Positions 34,308 to 45,963 of a stretch of 52,835 nucleotides of DNA are shown one piece after another. Numbering within the stretch: position 1 is the stretch's first letter; each line of letters opens with the position of its first letter. Below the pieces are notes generated by a model, which saw only the letters and a list, made by a program, of their open reading frames with translations, searched no databases and had not been told where the DNA came from. Origin of the DNA: Heterobasidion occidentale (lineage: Eukaryota > Basidiomycota > Agaricomycetes > Russulales > Bondarzewiaceae); the NCBI GenBank assembly GCA_039111635.1, contig JBCAQO010000033.1, positions 1 to 52,835 of the forward strand, read 5' to 3'. The position numbers and the translations under genes are program-made.

Positions 34308-35296
34308 TTAGTGAATAGCATGCGTAACGCGCCCGATGGTGACTTTGGCGGTCAACTGAACGGCTTCACCAAATTGTTGACGAAAATGCCTGGGGCGGCC
34401 GTGTCCAGTGATTGCGTCAAAAACATCGTGTCGGAGCTTGCGGCGCTTCTGCCTGGCTTCCTCCCTCATACGCTTCAAAATTTCCCCCCCACTGTCATCG
34501 TGGAGCTGGGATGAACATCAGGAGGTAGATTTGCGGCGACTAGAAGACGGCTTACCGTCTCTTCGTCACTAAAGTAATCGGGATTACTAGTCTTCTTCTC
34601 CAACCTGTAGTCCTCCAGCCTAGTTTTGAACTGCTCTATGATCTCATCCAAAGAGTGTCTGAGGCCAGGAATAGCGATGCCAGAAAAAGTGCCAAGAAGA
34701 TGGAAATAGTTTGGATTCTTCTTCTCGTGTCCTGAGTAGACTTCATTCAAAACCTCGAAGATTGTGCCAGCATACCAGAAACATTAGTGACGGATAATGT
34801 CATAGGATGGAGAGTGCTGCTTCATCAGCTGTAGAAGAGCGGCGACGTGAAAGTCAGAAGGGTGGTTGCCGGAGGGGAAATGAAGCGTGCGAAGGAGATT
34901 GTATGGCTTGTGTCCCTGAGTGATGGTGGAGAGTGGTTGCGAAGCGTCGGAAGGTGGGATGGATATCACGTCATTTGCATGGACGGAGGTCAGCGCGCTG
35001 GAGGGAGACGAAATGGCAGAAGCATAGCTGAGAACAGCTGATGATCTCTGGTCGTTGAGGGGCAGCACGGAACGCTCGAAGACGAGGACGGTTTGACGGT
35101 TTGAACCCTGTATATGCATGGCGAGGAACTCGTGTTCGGGCTGGTCGATGCTCTTGTAATGTTCGACCTTCTCAATTGTGGTGACATCTTCGTTGTGGTG
35201 CCGCGTTTGAATCGCGCTGATCCAAACTTCGACCGCGAGGCCTCGCACGCCACTCATCAGCAGGACGGAAGCAGGAGAAAGTTGTGAGCAGGCCAT
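34308..35296 (-). pseudogene. Unrecognised family member 2, broken by a stop codon
   Basis: Exon 1 (35296-34556) starts ACSQLSPASVLLMSG and matches member 3 over its length: VEVWISAIQTRHH, KVEHYKSIDQPEHEFLAMH, VLVFERSVLPL, CFWYAGTIFEVLNEVY. A TAA at 34784-34786 replaces the Gln that member 3 has before CFWYAGTIF (CAA to TAA, or CAG with two changes). An intron (34492-34555) lies in the same place as in member 3, after DEET. Exon 2 homology (ARQKRRKLRHDVFDAI) is then out of frame with exon 1. Both defects argue for a pseudogene; the stop alone could be a consensus error. Confidence 0.7.
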
Positions 35297-37329
35297 ACTA
35301 AGTGAGGCGACGGAAAAAAGTTACATTGACAGTTGGCCATCTGACATTTTAACCAGCCATGATGCGAGGGAGTCGCATTCAGGCAATGGCGGAACTGATA
35401 TGGATCTCATCCTGGCGTCGGGCATTGATTTGAGTGGGATCACTGTGCCATTGAAACAAGCCTACGAACGGCCCCACACAGCGTGAAGAACTTGAGGCTA
35501 TCCGGCACTATACAGGCCCATCACAATCAAGTCGTCAAAGATAGAATGGACGGCAGCTCACCTATTCAATTTGAAAAGAGTGCACAGACCGGTCCCTTCA
35601 CCGAACATAATCTGATAATGAAACACGTTCCTCACCTTCACGGCATGAGCGTGATCATTTGATAGCACGCCGTCCATTCAAAGCCCCTGTTCGCTTCCGC
35701 TTGAGGACGATCATACATTGCGCGCAAGTGGCCGTTTTGACAGAGTATCAGAGGAGCTGACCTCCACGATCATCGCGAGGGAACCGAGGGCTAGGATCGC
35801 TTGTTGGTGTCGATATTCCCTGGCAGTCATCACAATGCGAAAGTTGGGTATCGCATGGGGCAATAAGCTCCGGGCTCCGGGATATAGACCCTCACAGTGT
35901 GTGTAAAAGGTGCTAATGATAGCCTACACGCTACAACATCATCCAGAATTCAAACGGAGCTGTTGAGGCATACCTATCTGCCGGTATCGGGAAGTATCGA
36001 AATTAGATTCGCGTGTCGATAGCACGCGTGTTTTTCCGCCTTCCCACCTTTGTTGATGAGGAAATCATCATTGTAGGCAATCCACTCAACTCCAGGGATG
36101 ATCGGTCGTGAGCAGCTGCGGCAGAGCAGGATATAGAGGATCAGCCGTGGTGACAAAGAAGAAAAATAATCATCGGATCGAGGGGAAATCGAGAGAACAC
36201 CTGCGGAGCAATTTCACGACCACAGAGTCATACATATCTCCAATAGCCACCGACACGGTATGTCGAAAGGCGCGTGACAATGGTGCATGTCTGAGGGCAG
36301 AGAAAAGGCACATACATGTGAGAGTAGGGTAAGTATAATGTGCAGCATTAAAGAAATTGAGACTCAAGGGGTCACTTGAGGCGGGGAATCGCGATGACAT
36401 AGCGGCCGGTCCAACGAAAACGTGCCGTGTAGCATGACTGTAACAGCAGTGGATCAACATAGGAGTCGTGGGTCTTCATTGATTCATCGGTCAAGTAGAG
36501 CCCGGATAAGCGACGAATATCGACGTAGCCGCCGATGGCCCACAGAAATGAGACAGTCGTACTTAATGCGTACACAAGAGGGTTGGGCCGTGTCGCCCCA
36601 TAGGCCATAAGACTTCATGACAGGCCTACCAATCACACAAGTGATTAGATAGATTTCAAGAATTGCATTCCGTCCAAAAGATCACCAAAAGTTGCAATCC
36701 AGTACAGAGAAATTGCGGTGACTGTATCGCCGACCACAAGACATTGAGCCAGGTCCAGTGAGACTGTTTTGGCTTGAGAAGCTCCGAGGCGTAATCGCAT
36801 AAGACAGTAGAGATATGGGGGAACCAAAGTGTTCTCCTTCTAATGTCAGTGACGGAAAGAGGCTCTCCACCTGGAGGTCGAGGTTCCAGTGCTATCGACC
36901 ACCTGACATGTTCATGTGGCGTGGGAGTTCTGAGTTGTGGAAGCCAAGAATACATTGAGACGAGGACCGGATACAGGAACTTCAAGCTGTGTACGAGTAC
37001 GTAGGATTCTCGGGGTCGTTATTAGGCTACAAGATACGGCAAGCATAAGTAGCTGCTAGAAAATTTGATTGAACAACATAGACAAAAGACAGGCCGAAAA
37101 TAATGATCAATCATAGGCAAGGACCACACTGTGTCAGAATAAAGATAGCGAAAGTCACTAGTGCGTGGGCGCATAGCGAGAAGAAAGATGTTCCCGCATC
37201 TGAGAGGCTACGCAGAAAACAAAGGTAGCAATCGTCTGCGAAAGCCTTGCATATGAACATAGGAAAATGAAAAAAGCAGGCGCCGAGACACTCACAGAGC
37301 GCAACCTAGCGCAAAAATGAGTTTGAAGA
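35297..37329. other. Two-kilobase region with no supported gene
   Basis: Between family members 2 and 3. The minus strand at about 36985-36170 has several overlapping, somewhat hydrophobic open stretches (for example TAISLYWIATFGDLL and the block ending RYVIAIPRL), which may be a decayed membrane protein gene. I could not place it in a family or make a consistent exon model. Confidence 0.3.
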
Positions 37330-38486
37330 TCAGTACGAGGACTGCCCTTTTGGAATTCGTCTGAGAGCACTCTGATGGATGTGCTCCGGATTCGCCTGGT
37401 GCATGACATGTTTGACGGTTGCCTTCACGGCCGATGCGGTCGAATGCAATGCTTGCGAGCCCTCTTGGCGTAAAGACTTGAGACCAGGGCCGTGTCCGCG
37501 AAGCTCGTCATAAAGGTGGTGTCGAAAGTTGTGTCGCATTTCATGAGCAACTTCTCTTATTTGCTTCGACGCTTCGCCCTCGTAGTCGCCGGCAAGCTGC
37601 GAAATGACATCAATGAGTCGAAGCAGAGTGGGTTAATGGGATATAGCTGACTCACTGTCTCCTCATCGCCAGCATAACTGGTGACACCAGATCCTTCCAA
37701 CCCCACTCGACTATCCAGGTTGTCTGACCATCCAGCGCCATCGTGAGAACTTGAGGGGCCAAGGTTAGATATGAGGCCGGGAATCGATCCCAAGATGCTT
37801 CTAAATCGCCTGACAATATCTGGTAGCGAGTATCTAAGACCGGGGATTGCGACACCTAGATAGGTACCCATGAGATGGTGATTGGGCTCCCTCTTCTCAT
37901 GAGCTACGTATACCGCGTGGAAAACATCGAAGATGGTTCCAGCATACCAGAAACACTGGTGCCGGATGTCGTATGATGGAAAGTGTTCCTTTACCAGCTG
38001 GAGAAGCATGGCAATGTGAGTATCGAAAGGGGATTTGGCAGCGGTGAATCGGAGCGTGCGAAGGAGCCTGTACTCTCCACGATTCTGTGTGATGAACAGG
38101 AGAGGATGTGAGGCGTTGGGAGGGGAGATAGAAATCACGTCATCCGCGGGTATAGAGGTCAATGCGCTAGACGGGTATGACACAGCAGAGGAATAGCTAA
38201 GAGCTGCCGATGGCGTTTGGGCTGCAAGCGGCTGCACGGAACGTTCGACAACAAAAACAGTCTTGTGAGATGCGCTCTGGGCGTGCAATGCGAGGAACTC
38301 GTGTTCCGGCTGCTTGACGCATTTGTAATGCTCGATCTTCTGGATCGTGGCCGCACCCTCAAGAAGCGGTCGCGATAGGATCGCGCTGATCCAAAAATTG
38401 GCATTGAGCTTTTGAGCGCCGTTGGCGAGGAGGACAGACGCAGGCGACATCACAGACGTAGGAGGGAAGGGGGAGTAGGCCGCCAT
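37330..38486 (-). CDS. Unrecognised family member 3, intact two-exon gene
   Basis: Exon 1 (38486-37656) and exon 2 (37596-37330) join in phase across a 59-bp gtgagt..cag intron to give 365 residues. I do not recognise the fold. Seen in order: Ser/Pro-rich start, NFWISAI, KIEHYKCVKQPEHEFLALH, VFVVERSVQPL, a variable linker, LLRTLRF near residue 165, RHQCFWYAGTIFDVFHAVY near residue 200, GTYLGVAIPGLRYSLPDI, a low-complexity Gly/Ser segment, GDEET, then a basic, His-rich C-terminus (HEMRHNFRHHLYDEL..). It is the best reference for the family. No signal peptide or membrane segment is evident. The cluster probably arose by tandem duplication. Confidence 0.75.
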
Positions 38487-39530
38487 GACATGAGAACTGG
38501 ATGGGGATTACAACTCTCCGACTCTTGACTTATACTACCCATGGCTCACAGAAATCCAGTGATAGGCCAACTCGGAATCGCAGCGGAACACTGTTATTGG
38601 AGACCTATTCTGAGTGGCGCTGTGACTCGCAGTCGGCTGATGGTCTTGCACAACGTGTTGGACCCGAGGCCCTCAGGCACTGAAACCGGAGCGGAGGACA
38701 TGGCTATGTACAAGGCACCGAGTTGCCAGATCAAGTGGTCCCATGTTTCGGCGAGGTATGTCGTAGATCGATTGTATTCATCGCCAGCGGTTTTCAGCAA
38801 AGTAAGTTGATCCAGGGGCGCTGCCGCGTGGCCAAACAGACGTGTGGTGAAAGCATGGATGACACGAGTGCAAGGATAAGGTTCTCCGACGGAGAAGCAA
38901 AGCAAAGCGATGTTTGGCGCTGAGAGCGGGCTGAAAGCAAAACGGAATCGCCGCACAGGGGTAAGATGCAGTGGAGTTCTGCGCGTGTCAAGTGCATTCC
39001 CAAACTTTCAGAGATGCAATCCACCAACCTGGCGAGCACAGAGCAAATGTCATTGGGACACGTTCCTCTGAAAGACAGAGCAGTATGTGCGGCAGCCTCG
39101 CGCTGATCATGACACTGCCAACATGGTGGCAAGCAACACCTGTACTCTCCATGCATGGCCTGAGGGGCAGAGAAATTTTTGAAAGATCACATGCAACAGA
39201 TGCCGTAGAATGCCAGTGAAGCAAAGATGCCTGCGAGTTCGAGGTTGTAAACTCTGGTAGCTAGTGATACCACGAAGGAGGTATGAAGTCCAATTGAGGC
39301 AATGACGAAGGAATGATGGATGATGCAATGATGCAGTTACTGACGAGAAAATAAGGCAAACTCATTGAACGCTACCTAACGCGACGCGTTGATGTCAGCT
39401 GACGAGCTACCAAACAAGACCAATGCCAAAAACTTGGCGTGACGCGACACCGTCGACCGACTCGCTTGCTCGTCGTGCACTGTGTCGTGCTCGCCCTCGC
39501 CGTCATCGCAGCGAACGAGCCGTGATAGCC
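38487..39530. other. Intergenic region between divergent genes, no supported gene
   Basis: It lies between family member 3 (minus) and TIM50 (plus). Minus-strand open stretches at 38956-38594 and 39156-38794 overlap in different frames and could be a decayed coding sequence, but nothing recognisable is present. The TIM50 promoter must be in the right part. Confidence 0.3.
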
Positions 39531-41992
39531 ATGCATCCGATACCGCTTCTCACACGTGCGGCTTGCCGTTCCACCCCGCAGCGTATTCTGCTTTCCCATC
39601 GTCCCCTTCCCTCCTGTGCATCTTCTTCGGGCGCTGTTCGCGGTCTTGCCTCGAAATCTCGCAAGGCAACCTCAAAAGGCCCTGCACCGTCCCCCTCATC
39701 CTCGCCATCTACCAGCAAAGACCCTGCCGCCGCTTCAGCATCCTCTCAGTCCCAATCCCAGCCCTCACCCTCAACACTTCCCTCCGATGCAAACTCCGAA
39801 ACCACAATCGCACCCGCACCCGCACCCGCCCCGGCTTCTCTTTCACTTGACTTTGCACCGCCTGAGCCAACACAAAGCGATGCTGGTCGCACTGGTGCGC
39901 GTTCATCCAGGGACAGTCTATCGAGCATCGAGCGCAAGCGCCGCGCTATGGCTCGTTTCGGCTTTGGTATGTTTGCGCTTGGGCTCGGCGCAGGCGCTAT
40001 TTGGCTTGGCCGCGAATGGGAAGATGACGAACTTGTGGAGAAAAGGATGGTCAGTTTCTCACTGTCGTTGTGTCTTTATGTTTGCGCGAGGCCGGCTCGA
40101 ATGCGATATTATCGATCACGTATGCTGACCTGTTATATCTCCTGTAGACTCCAAAAACAGCGCCTGCAACGCGTTGGGGTCGGACGACGGAGAGGTTCAC
40201 ATCCATGTTCGATGTATGTCTATACATTTATCACCTCTTGAGCTCCCAGACTAAAGCACTTCTTTTTGCTTCATCCCCTCTCCGTGTTATTCTGCGTGAT
40301 AGTACTTTTCAAAACCTGCATGGCCTGAGCTCCTTCCACCGCCTCTTCCTCCTCCGCATCAGAAGCCATATACTTTGCTGCTGTCGCTCGATGATCTGCT
40401 CGTGACAAGTACATGGGATGTGAGTTTTTGAATCTCCTTTTGCATCGTTTTTCTTGCCTTGTTGCTTGCCGGGACTTTGGCTTACCCACAAGAGCCATAA
40501 GAATACGGCGCATGCATGCGCTTATAGATTCATTGGCTACTAGCGAGTACCCTGCGTGCGCTGTCTTTCTTTGTGCGGTTGATGTTCTATGTTGGGAATC
40601 GCTTCACAATGCGTGCGGTTCACAGGTATACGCCTTCATATGTACGCGCATATAACCCCTTCACCAATAGCCGATGAAGGTATTGTGTGTTTACGTGCCT
40701 GTATTCGAGCGCCGCAGGAGCTGTATATTTTACCTCTCTTAGAGTCAGACTCTCTTAATATCCCATTTAACCCTTCGAGCAGCTATATGCGGATTGCTCA
40801 CATTTTTGGCCTCTTCTGCTGCCTTGCCCATTACCCACCATCTCATCTACTAACAATGATTTTACATTTGGGATTTGTATTGTGTAGAGGCAGCACGGTT
40901 GGCGGACGGCGAAGCGCCCAGGCGTGGACTATTTTATCGCGTACCTCTCACAATTTTATGAGGTCGTGTGTTCACGACGCAGTACTACTACGTATGCATT
41001 CTCATCCCTCCCCATATTGAGCACCTTCTGACTCATCTATGTCTCTCCCATAAACAGACCGCCTACCCGATCCTCGACAAGCTCGACCCATACACATATT
41101 TCATTGCCTATCGACTCACACGGGAGGCGACACGTGCATCCGAGAGCGGGCCCGTCAAGGACTTGACCTACCTCAACCGCCCGCTCGAGCGCGTCATACT
41201 ACTAGACACCCACCCTGAACATGTAGCACAGCCCGAAAACACGATTCTCATGAAGCCGTGGAAGGGTGAGCCGGGTGACAAGGGATTAGTGGAGATGATT
41301 CCGTTCTTGGAGTGTGAGTTTCATGGCATCGCTGGATGTTTGAGCGCGCACGTATTGATCTAATGGACTCGGCTTTTTTATGACTTGATTCCCTGGACAG
41401 CGATTGGGATATATAATCCACCGGATGTGCGGCCAATGGTGAAGGCGTACGAGGGCAAGGATATCCCGAAGGAATATGCGAAACGCGAGGCGGAGAGCAA
41501 GCGCCAGTTCATTGAGAACTGGAAGGCGCATGGTGGTGGGGTGCGTAGCACTTTGTTATCCAGGTATCGCTTTGTGGTGTGATGTCTAATCTCTGTTGTT
41601 GATATTAAGGGACTCGGTGGCGGCTTCACGCTCAGCACCCTGTTCACGGGTGGTGGTGCACGTGTATGTCCCTCTCTGCCTACTCCCTGCTCTTATTTGC
41701 TAACATCTTATTTTCTCAGGCGTCGAAGGTGCCTGAGACGTACCTTGAAGCGAAACGACGCGAGGCGCAGGCATGGTACTTAGAAGAACAGAAGTACATT
41801 CGCGACCACAGCGAGGAGTTCGACAGGCAGAAGAAGGCACAGGAGGAGGCCGCTCTCCGTGAGATGTCTGGCAATCTGTGGGGCACGCTCGGTACACTCG
41901 TAGGCGCTCAGCCTCCGCCCGCGGCTCCGGGTGCAGACGCTGCAGCCTCGGGACAGGCGGAGCCGGTAAAGGTAGAGAAGAGTTCGACATGA
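39531..41992 (+). CDS. TIM50: Mitochondrial import inner membrane translocase subunit TIM50, 8 exons, one-base deletion in exon 4
   Basis: Receptor of the TIM23 complex that hands presequence proteins from TOM to TIM23. Exons are 39531-40049, 40148-40213, 40303-40419, 40888-40991, 41058-41313, 41401-41540, 41610-41663 and 41720-41992. The N-terminus is basic with Ser/Ala/Pro-rich sequence (presequence), followed by a membrane helix ([18 protein letters not shown]). The FCP1/NIF-like domain has [12 protein letters not shown] in place of DxDxT, so no phosphatase activity is expected, then [49 protein letters not shown] and [15 protein letters not shown]. Exon 4 is 104 nt where 105 are needed: GTCGTG-TGTTC lacks a base between EV and FTTQYYY. 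Intron 3 (40420-40887, 468 bp) is far longer than the others. Corrected length is about 509 residues. Confidence 0.93.
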
Positions 41993-42343
41993 GTGGGAGT
42001 AGGATGGGTATATAGGTATGTGGGAAGAGTGGTAGAGTAGTCGGCATGCTTGGCAGTAATCCGACGGCGATGAATTCTCCCAGCTCGCGCAGGGTTGAGG
42101 CCATATATGAGCTGTCCACAGATAGATCCACGATTTGGGGTGACGTTTTTTTTCTTCGCTTGCTTTCTCTCGTATATGCTTTTGTCGGCATCGAGAGTCT
42201 TGTGTATCTATATTGTGAGTATAAGACTCTCAACCAACATATCAAACTAGCCATGGGTGAGATAGTTCCATCACATGGATTGACAAGCAAATATCGTATA
42301 GAAGACACTACTTATTGGTCCGGTGATATCTAGAATCGATTCG

Positions 42344-43949
42344 TTAAGCAAGTTGCAGTATTAAGTTCCAATGCTCTATGACCCCTTGTGAATAGTCGCT
42401 CATGTTATGGTTGAAAAGGTACATGATATCGCTCGACCACGATGGTTGGGCGTATGTCGCGGCATTATTGTCCGGAATAGGACGCCCGAGGAAGGGGGCG
42501 ACATCCTCTCGACGATACTCGTCGAATCGTACGTAGAGCCCTGCGGCAGACATAACTGTAATCACATCGAGTTTATACTCGTCCAAACAGAGACAAGCTT
42601 GGGCAGATGTCTGCTTCGCGATAAGCTTGCCATCGAGGGCCTCTTCGGCACTATCCCATGAGCCTGCTGGGTCTAGAGGCTTGATTTCCAAAATCAAGAT
42701 AGGATGCCCAGTGGAGGAAGGAATGTCGCCGACCGTTGAGTATGCGCGTTGAGCTTTGAGTTGTGAGGAGACAAAGAAGTCTGGAATTCGTTCTTCATAA
42801 TATACAATCATTTGTCGAGGGTTCCGCGCTCGATTCTGAGCCGTGCGCTGAACATGTTCGAGATTGACGGGTTCCGATAAGGTTGGGACAGAATTCTGTA
42901 TAATCACTGACGTTTCAGAATTGTCAACGGAATGGTTCTGTTGTGATGTCAAGGGTTCAGACGAAGTATTGGCAGAAAGTTCGGCTGAGTCATCGGCGAA
43001 GCCAGACTCGACAGAGAGTTCTGATAGCCAAGATGAATGTGAGGGCTCGATCATGTTGGTTGACAAAGCGGAAGAGAAAATGTTGCCAGATGGAAGGGGC
43101 GGTAGAGATATGTCTTCATCCAAAGATAGATGCTGCTGATGGGGGAGCACAGAAGGTCCTTGAAGCGGGGAGGACTGTGCTACATTAGATCCTCGAACGA
43201 GGGCGTCATCAAAGTCATCGTCGAAGGCATCGTCGAAGGCGTCAAATTGAAAAACCTCCATAACTCCGTTGTCATTGCTGGCACCGCTATGAGCATCAGC
43301 GCTAGGATTATGCGGTGCAGCGGTTGGATTCCCGATGATATGGCTGGTGTCAATAATAGGAGCACTTGTATCGACAGCCCCCACACTGGTATTGATTGTT
43401 GGAGTAGCTGGTAGATTGCCAGTGATATAGCTAGTGTCGAGGCTCGAGGTAGCCACGAGACTCCACTGTTCTGTATTTGACACTGGCAACATATTAGATC
43501 AGGTATCGTCTTGTTAGGATAGCACTGAGTATTGGCGTACCAAGATGCCGGTATAATATACGCCTCAACCGACCTTGAGGAACGATGTATAGTAATCGCC
43601 TTTGGTTCCCGCGTATGCGAGGTGAAGACAGGCTGAGGAAGCGAAGAACCTCGTTATAGAATCCGTACCATGGCCATTCTGCTTGTCTGCGGTCGCGGAG
43701 GTAGATACCTTTGATGACGCCGATGAGAGTACGAAGGTCTTCGATATGGTCTTGCCTAGTTCTTACAGTCGATGGTGTCGGCGCATCCAACGGCATTTCA
43801 CTGAGAGAGAAAATAAATCAGCACAGTGTTCACGCTACGATGCTTGATAACTCAAGCTTCCGGTGGCTGGAAGGACTTGTAGAGCAAAGAAGGGAGACTC
43901 ACAAGATTGAGACGGCGGGTATATCGACTTGAATATGCATGTCCGCCAT
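42344..43949 (-). CDS. Hypothetical protein with candidate PD-(D/E)XK nuclease-like core
   Basis: Exons are 43949-43903, 43800-43541 and 43482-42344. All phases fit, giving 481 residues. Residues about 15-100 form a basic block (RTRQDHIEDLRTLIGVIKG, RGNQRRLLYIVPQ). Residues about 105-310 are Ser/Thr/Asp-rich and probably disordered (DAFDDAFDDDFDDA). The C-terminal 150 residues look folded: RIPDFFVS (Asp near 336), then HPILILEIKP (Glu near 368, Lys near 370), then KQTSAQACLCL and LDVITVMSAAGLYVRF. The D..ExK spacing with hydrophobic strand context is the pattern of the PD-(D/E)XK fold; no sequence search was possible. It might be a domesticated nuclease-like protein or a scaffold using the fold. 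Neighbours give no hint. Confidence 0.6.
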
Positions 43950-44527
43950 GTTGTCAGAGAGTAAAGTTAAAGTGTGCGCACTGAATAACTTTAACCTTTA
44001 TATACCCTTTTCAGTGCGGCTATAGACAAGTGCCACAAGATAGGGTGTCAATATGACAGTGGCAAACTGCATGGCGGTGTGGTCGGCGACCATTGTCCTC
44101 TGCCGCAAGGTGCAGCTAAAATTGAAAATTACTCCACAGGATATTGTGGTGACGAACACAGCAATATCAGTACACTCGGTGCCAAGCCGCGGTACCTTCC
44201 AGGTTAGTTCTAGAATCAATCGCCGACCACTGCGCACCATGCTTTGTTATAGATTTGAAGGCCACCTTGTCAAAGCAGCAGCTGCTAATATTAGCTAGGG
44301 TCCCGCGGTGCCATACAAGAAGCAATCAACTTCTAAGCAATCTGGTTGGTAGTTATGAGACCCTTGATACCGCAAACGATCAACGTGCCTCGCTTCATAT
44401 CACAATGTGACCACACCAGGCATGCAGCACGCCAGAATGCAAAGCTGCAAGGTCGAGTTCCAATTTGTGGGAGTTTGTGGGACGTGTTGAACGTTGAATA
44501 GTCACATGATCGACTCAACGTTATTTA
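43950..44527. other. Intergenic region with no supported gene
   Basis: It lies upstream of the minus-strand gene ending at 43949 and left of the inverted-repeat element. Short overlapping open frames only. Confidence 0.35.
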
Positions 44528-45316
44528 AGACACATCTCAAGCAAACACGACTACATCACGTCGCGTTATTTTTACCGTGACATTGAGTGACAATTGAGTG
44601 ACTAAATATTGCTAAGTAGTACTTGTCAATGATAAGTCAACCAAGAGAATAGGAGCAACCAAAAGTGCATAGTACTTGGTGTTGATGCATATTTGGTGAG
44701 TGATTGATATGCTGTGATAGAAAACTACATGCACAATGAGTGATCTTTAGACAAAAATGGGCTCATTTACACTGTCACACAATTTTGTAGACTCAGAGCT
44801 TACTTAGATATTGGAACTTGGAGGGTTGGAGTTGCTAGCATGTGTTGTGTGCTTATACAACTTAAATAGAGCACTGGCCATTAGTGGCCTTGGAGAAACA
44901 ATGGCGGACGGTAGAACAAAAGTGTCGCGGCCGAGGATCGAACCAAGCTGAGATTGTAAGTAGCAATACACATCAACACAGCCGGTTAACGAATCAGCCA
45001 TGAGAGCTTCCATCAGACCTAAACGCTCTACTTGGCTACATTACATATGTTAACTTATCGTTCTTATTCCATTCCTAGCCTTAGCATCATGAGAAAGATT
45101 CAAGATCTATCTTCTCTTTGACTGGGCCCAAAATCAAAAAAGTAGCACGGAGAAAATGTACATAAAATAGATACAAAGGATCCCTCCATGCCCAATTTCT
45201 CAATTTCCTTTCGGTGAGAGAGGAGATAGCGTTTTTCTACGAATGTAACGCTTTCTCCCGCCAAATGTGACACCCGGGTATCACGTGATGTAGTCGTGTT
45301 TGCTTGAGATGTGTCT
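44528..45316. mobile_element. 789-bp non-autonomous inverted-repeat element flanked by TA
   Basis: The ends are perfect inverted repeats of at least 33 bp (44528-44560, starting AGACACATCTCAAGCAAAC, and 45284-45316). Each is followed outward by TA (44526-44527 and 45317-45318), as in Tc1/mariner-like target duplication. The interior is AT-rich and has no transposase, so it is a MITE-like element moved by a transposase elsewhere. It holds a tRNA-like module on the minus strand. Superfamily assignment rests only on TA flanks and TIR form. Confidence 0.8.
44920..45010 (-). other. tRNA-like A-box/B-box module inside the inverted-repeat element
   Basis: On the minus strand, TGGCTGATTCGTTAACCGG (A-box-like, D-arm shape) is followed about 50 nt later by GGTTCGATCC (B-box consensus, near 44936-44945). 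The T-arm stem does not pair well and there is no acceptor pairing, so it is not a working tRNA. It could be a SINE-type head or a Pol III promoter carried by the element. Confidence 0.5.
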
Positions 45317-45402
45317 TATAAGGAATTCGAAACCGAACCAAACGACTTGGTTCCCTTCTTCGATTGCTTAGGCCTAGCAGTATACTCATTTCTCCCATCG
45401 AC

Positions 45403-45963
45403 ATGTCGTCCCATTGCGATCCCAATATTACCATTACTCCAACAATCTCTCCTGTAGAGGAGTTCCGAAAAGTATCTGCCACTCGATCTCTCCCTTTACC
45501 GCAGCATATTGTAAAGGATTCGAAGGAGTACCGAAAGAACTTCACCTCAGTGGGATCCCTCAGATCACATATATGTCAGGATCTTTCTCTACAATAAGTC
45601 CTGTGTCTAATGATCTCTATCTGGCAGACGAAGGCAGAAGTAGCGAAGGTTTCTCCTTTGCCCAACCTTCCTCGCGCTCTTGTGCCTCGACCCGGGATGG
45701 AGGTTCCACCATGTCTTCTTTACGGTCTCCCTATATCTCGTGAACAGATATTCTCGCTGGCCAAATTGCGCGATCCAAACATGCAGCTTTTCGCGAAGTC
45801 TGGACTAATCAGCATCGCAGTCAAAAGGCTAGTCACAGACTCTCCCTACAAAGGAGATCGGCTGGCCGGTATACTTAGACCGCGCGCTGAACACGCCGGA
45901 CACGCCTTACGTCCTTTGCATACTCGACAACTTTTCTATCGAGGCATGCGTGGAGTGCAATGA
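45403..45963 (+). CDS. Hypothetical protein, two exons, end uncertain
   Basis: The ATG at 45403 opens 49 codons (SSHCDPNITITPTISPVEEF). A gtggga..cag intron (45550-45627) then removes an in-frame stop and joins in phase to a second exon with LPRALVPRPGMEVPP and LLYGLPISREQIFSLAKLRD. I recognise no domain; the style resembles small lineage-specific Agaricomycete proteins. From about 45870 a second frame reads YVLCILDNFSIEACVECNEM and ends in a Cys-rich tail (CPPCGG) near 46023, so a one-base error or another intron may change the true C-terminus. Confidence 0.45.

Noticed and set aside
36170..36985. A wax-synthase-like membrane protein on the minus strand
   Set aside because: Hydrophobic stretches suggested it, but no conserved motif was found and no consistent exon model could be made.
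44920..45010. A functional tRNA gene on the minus strand
   Set aside because: A- and B-box-like sequences are present, but the T stem does not pair and no acceptor stem can be formed. It lies inside a mobile element.
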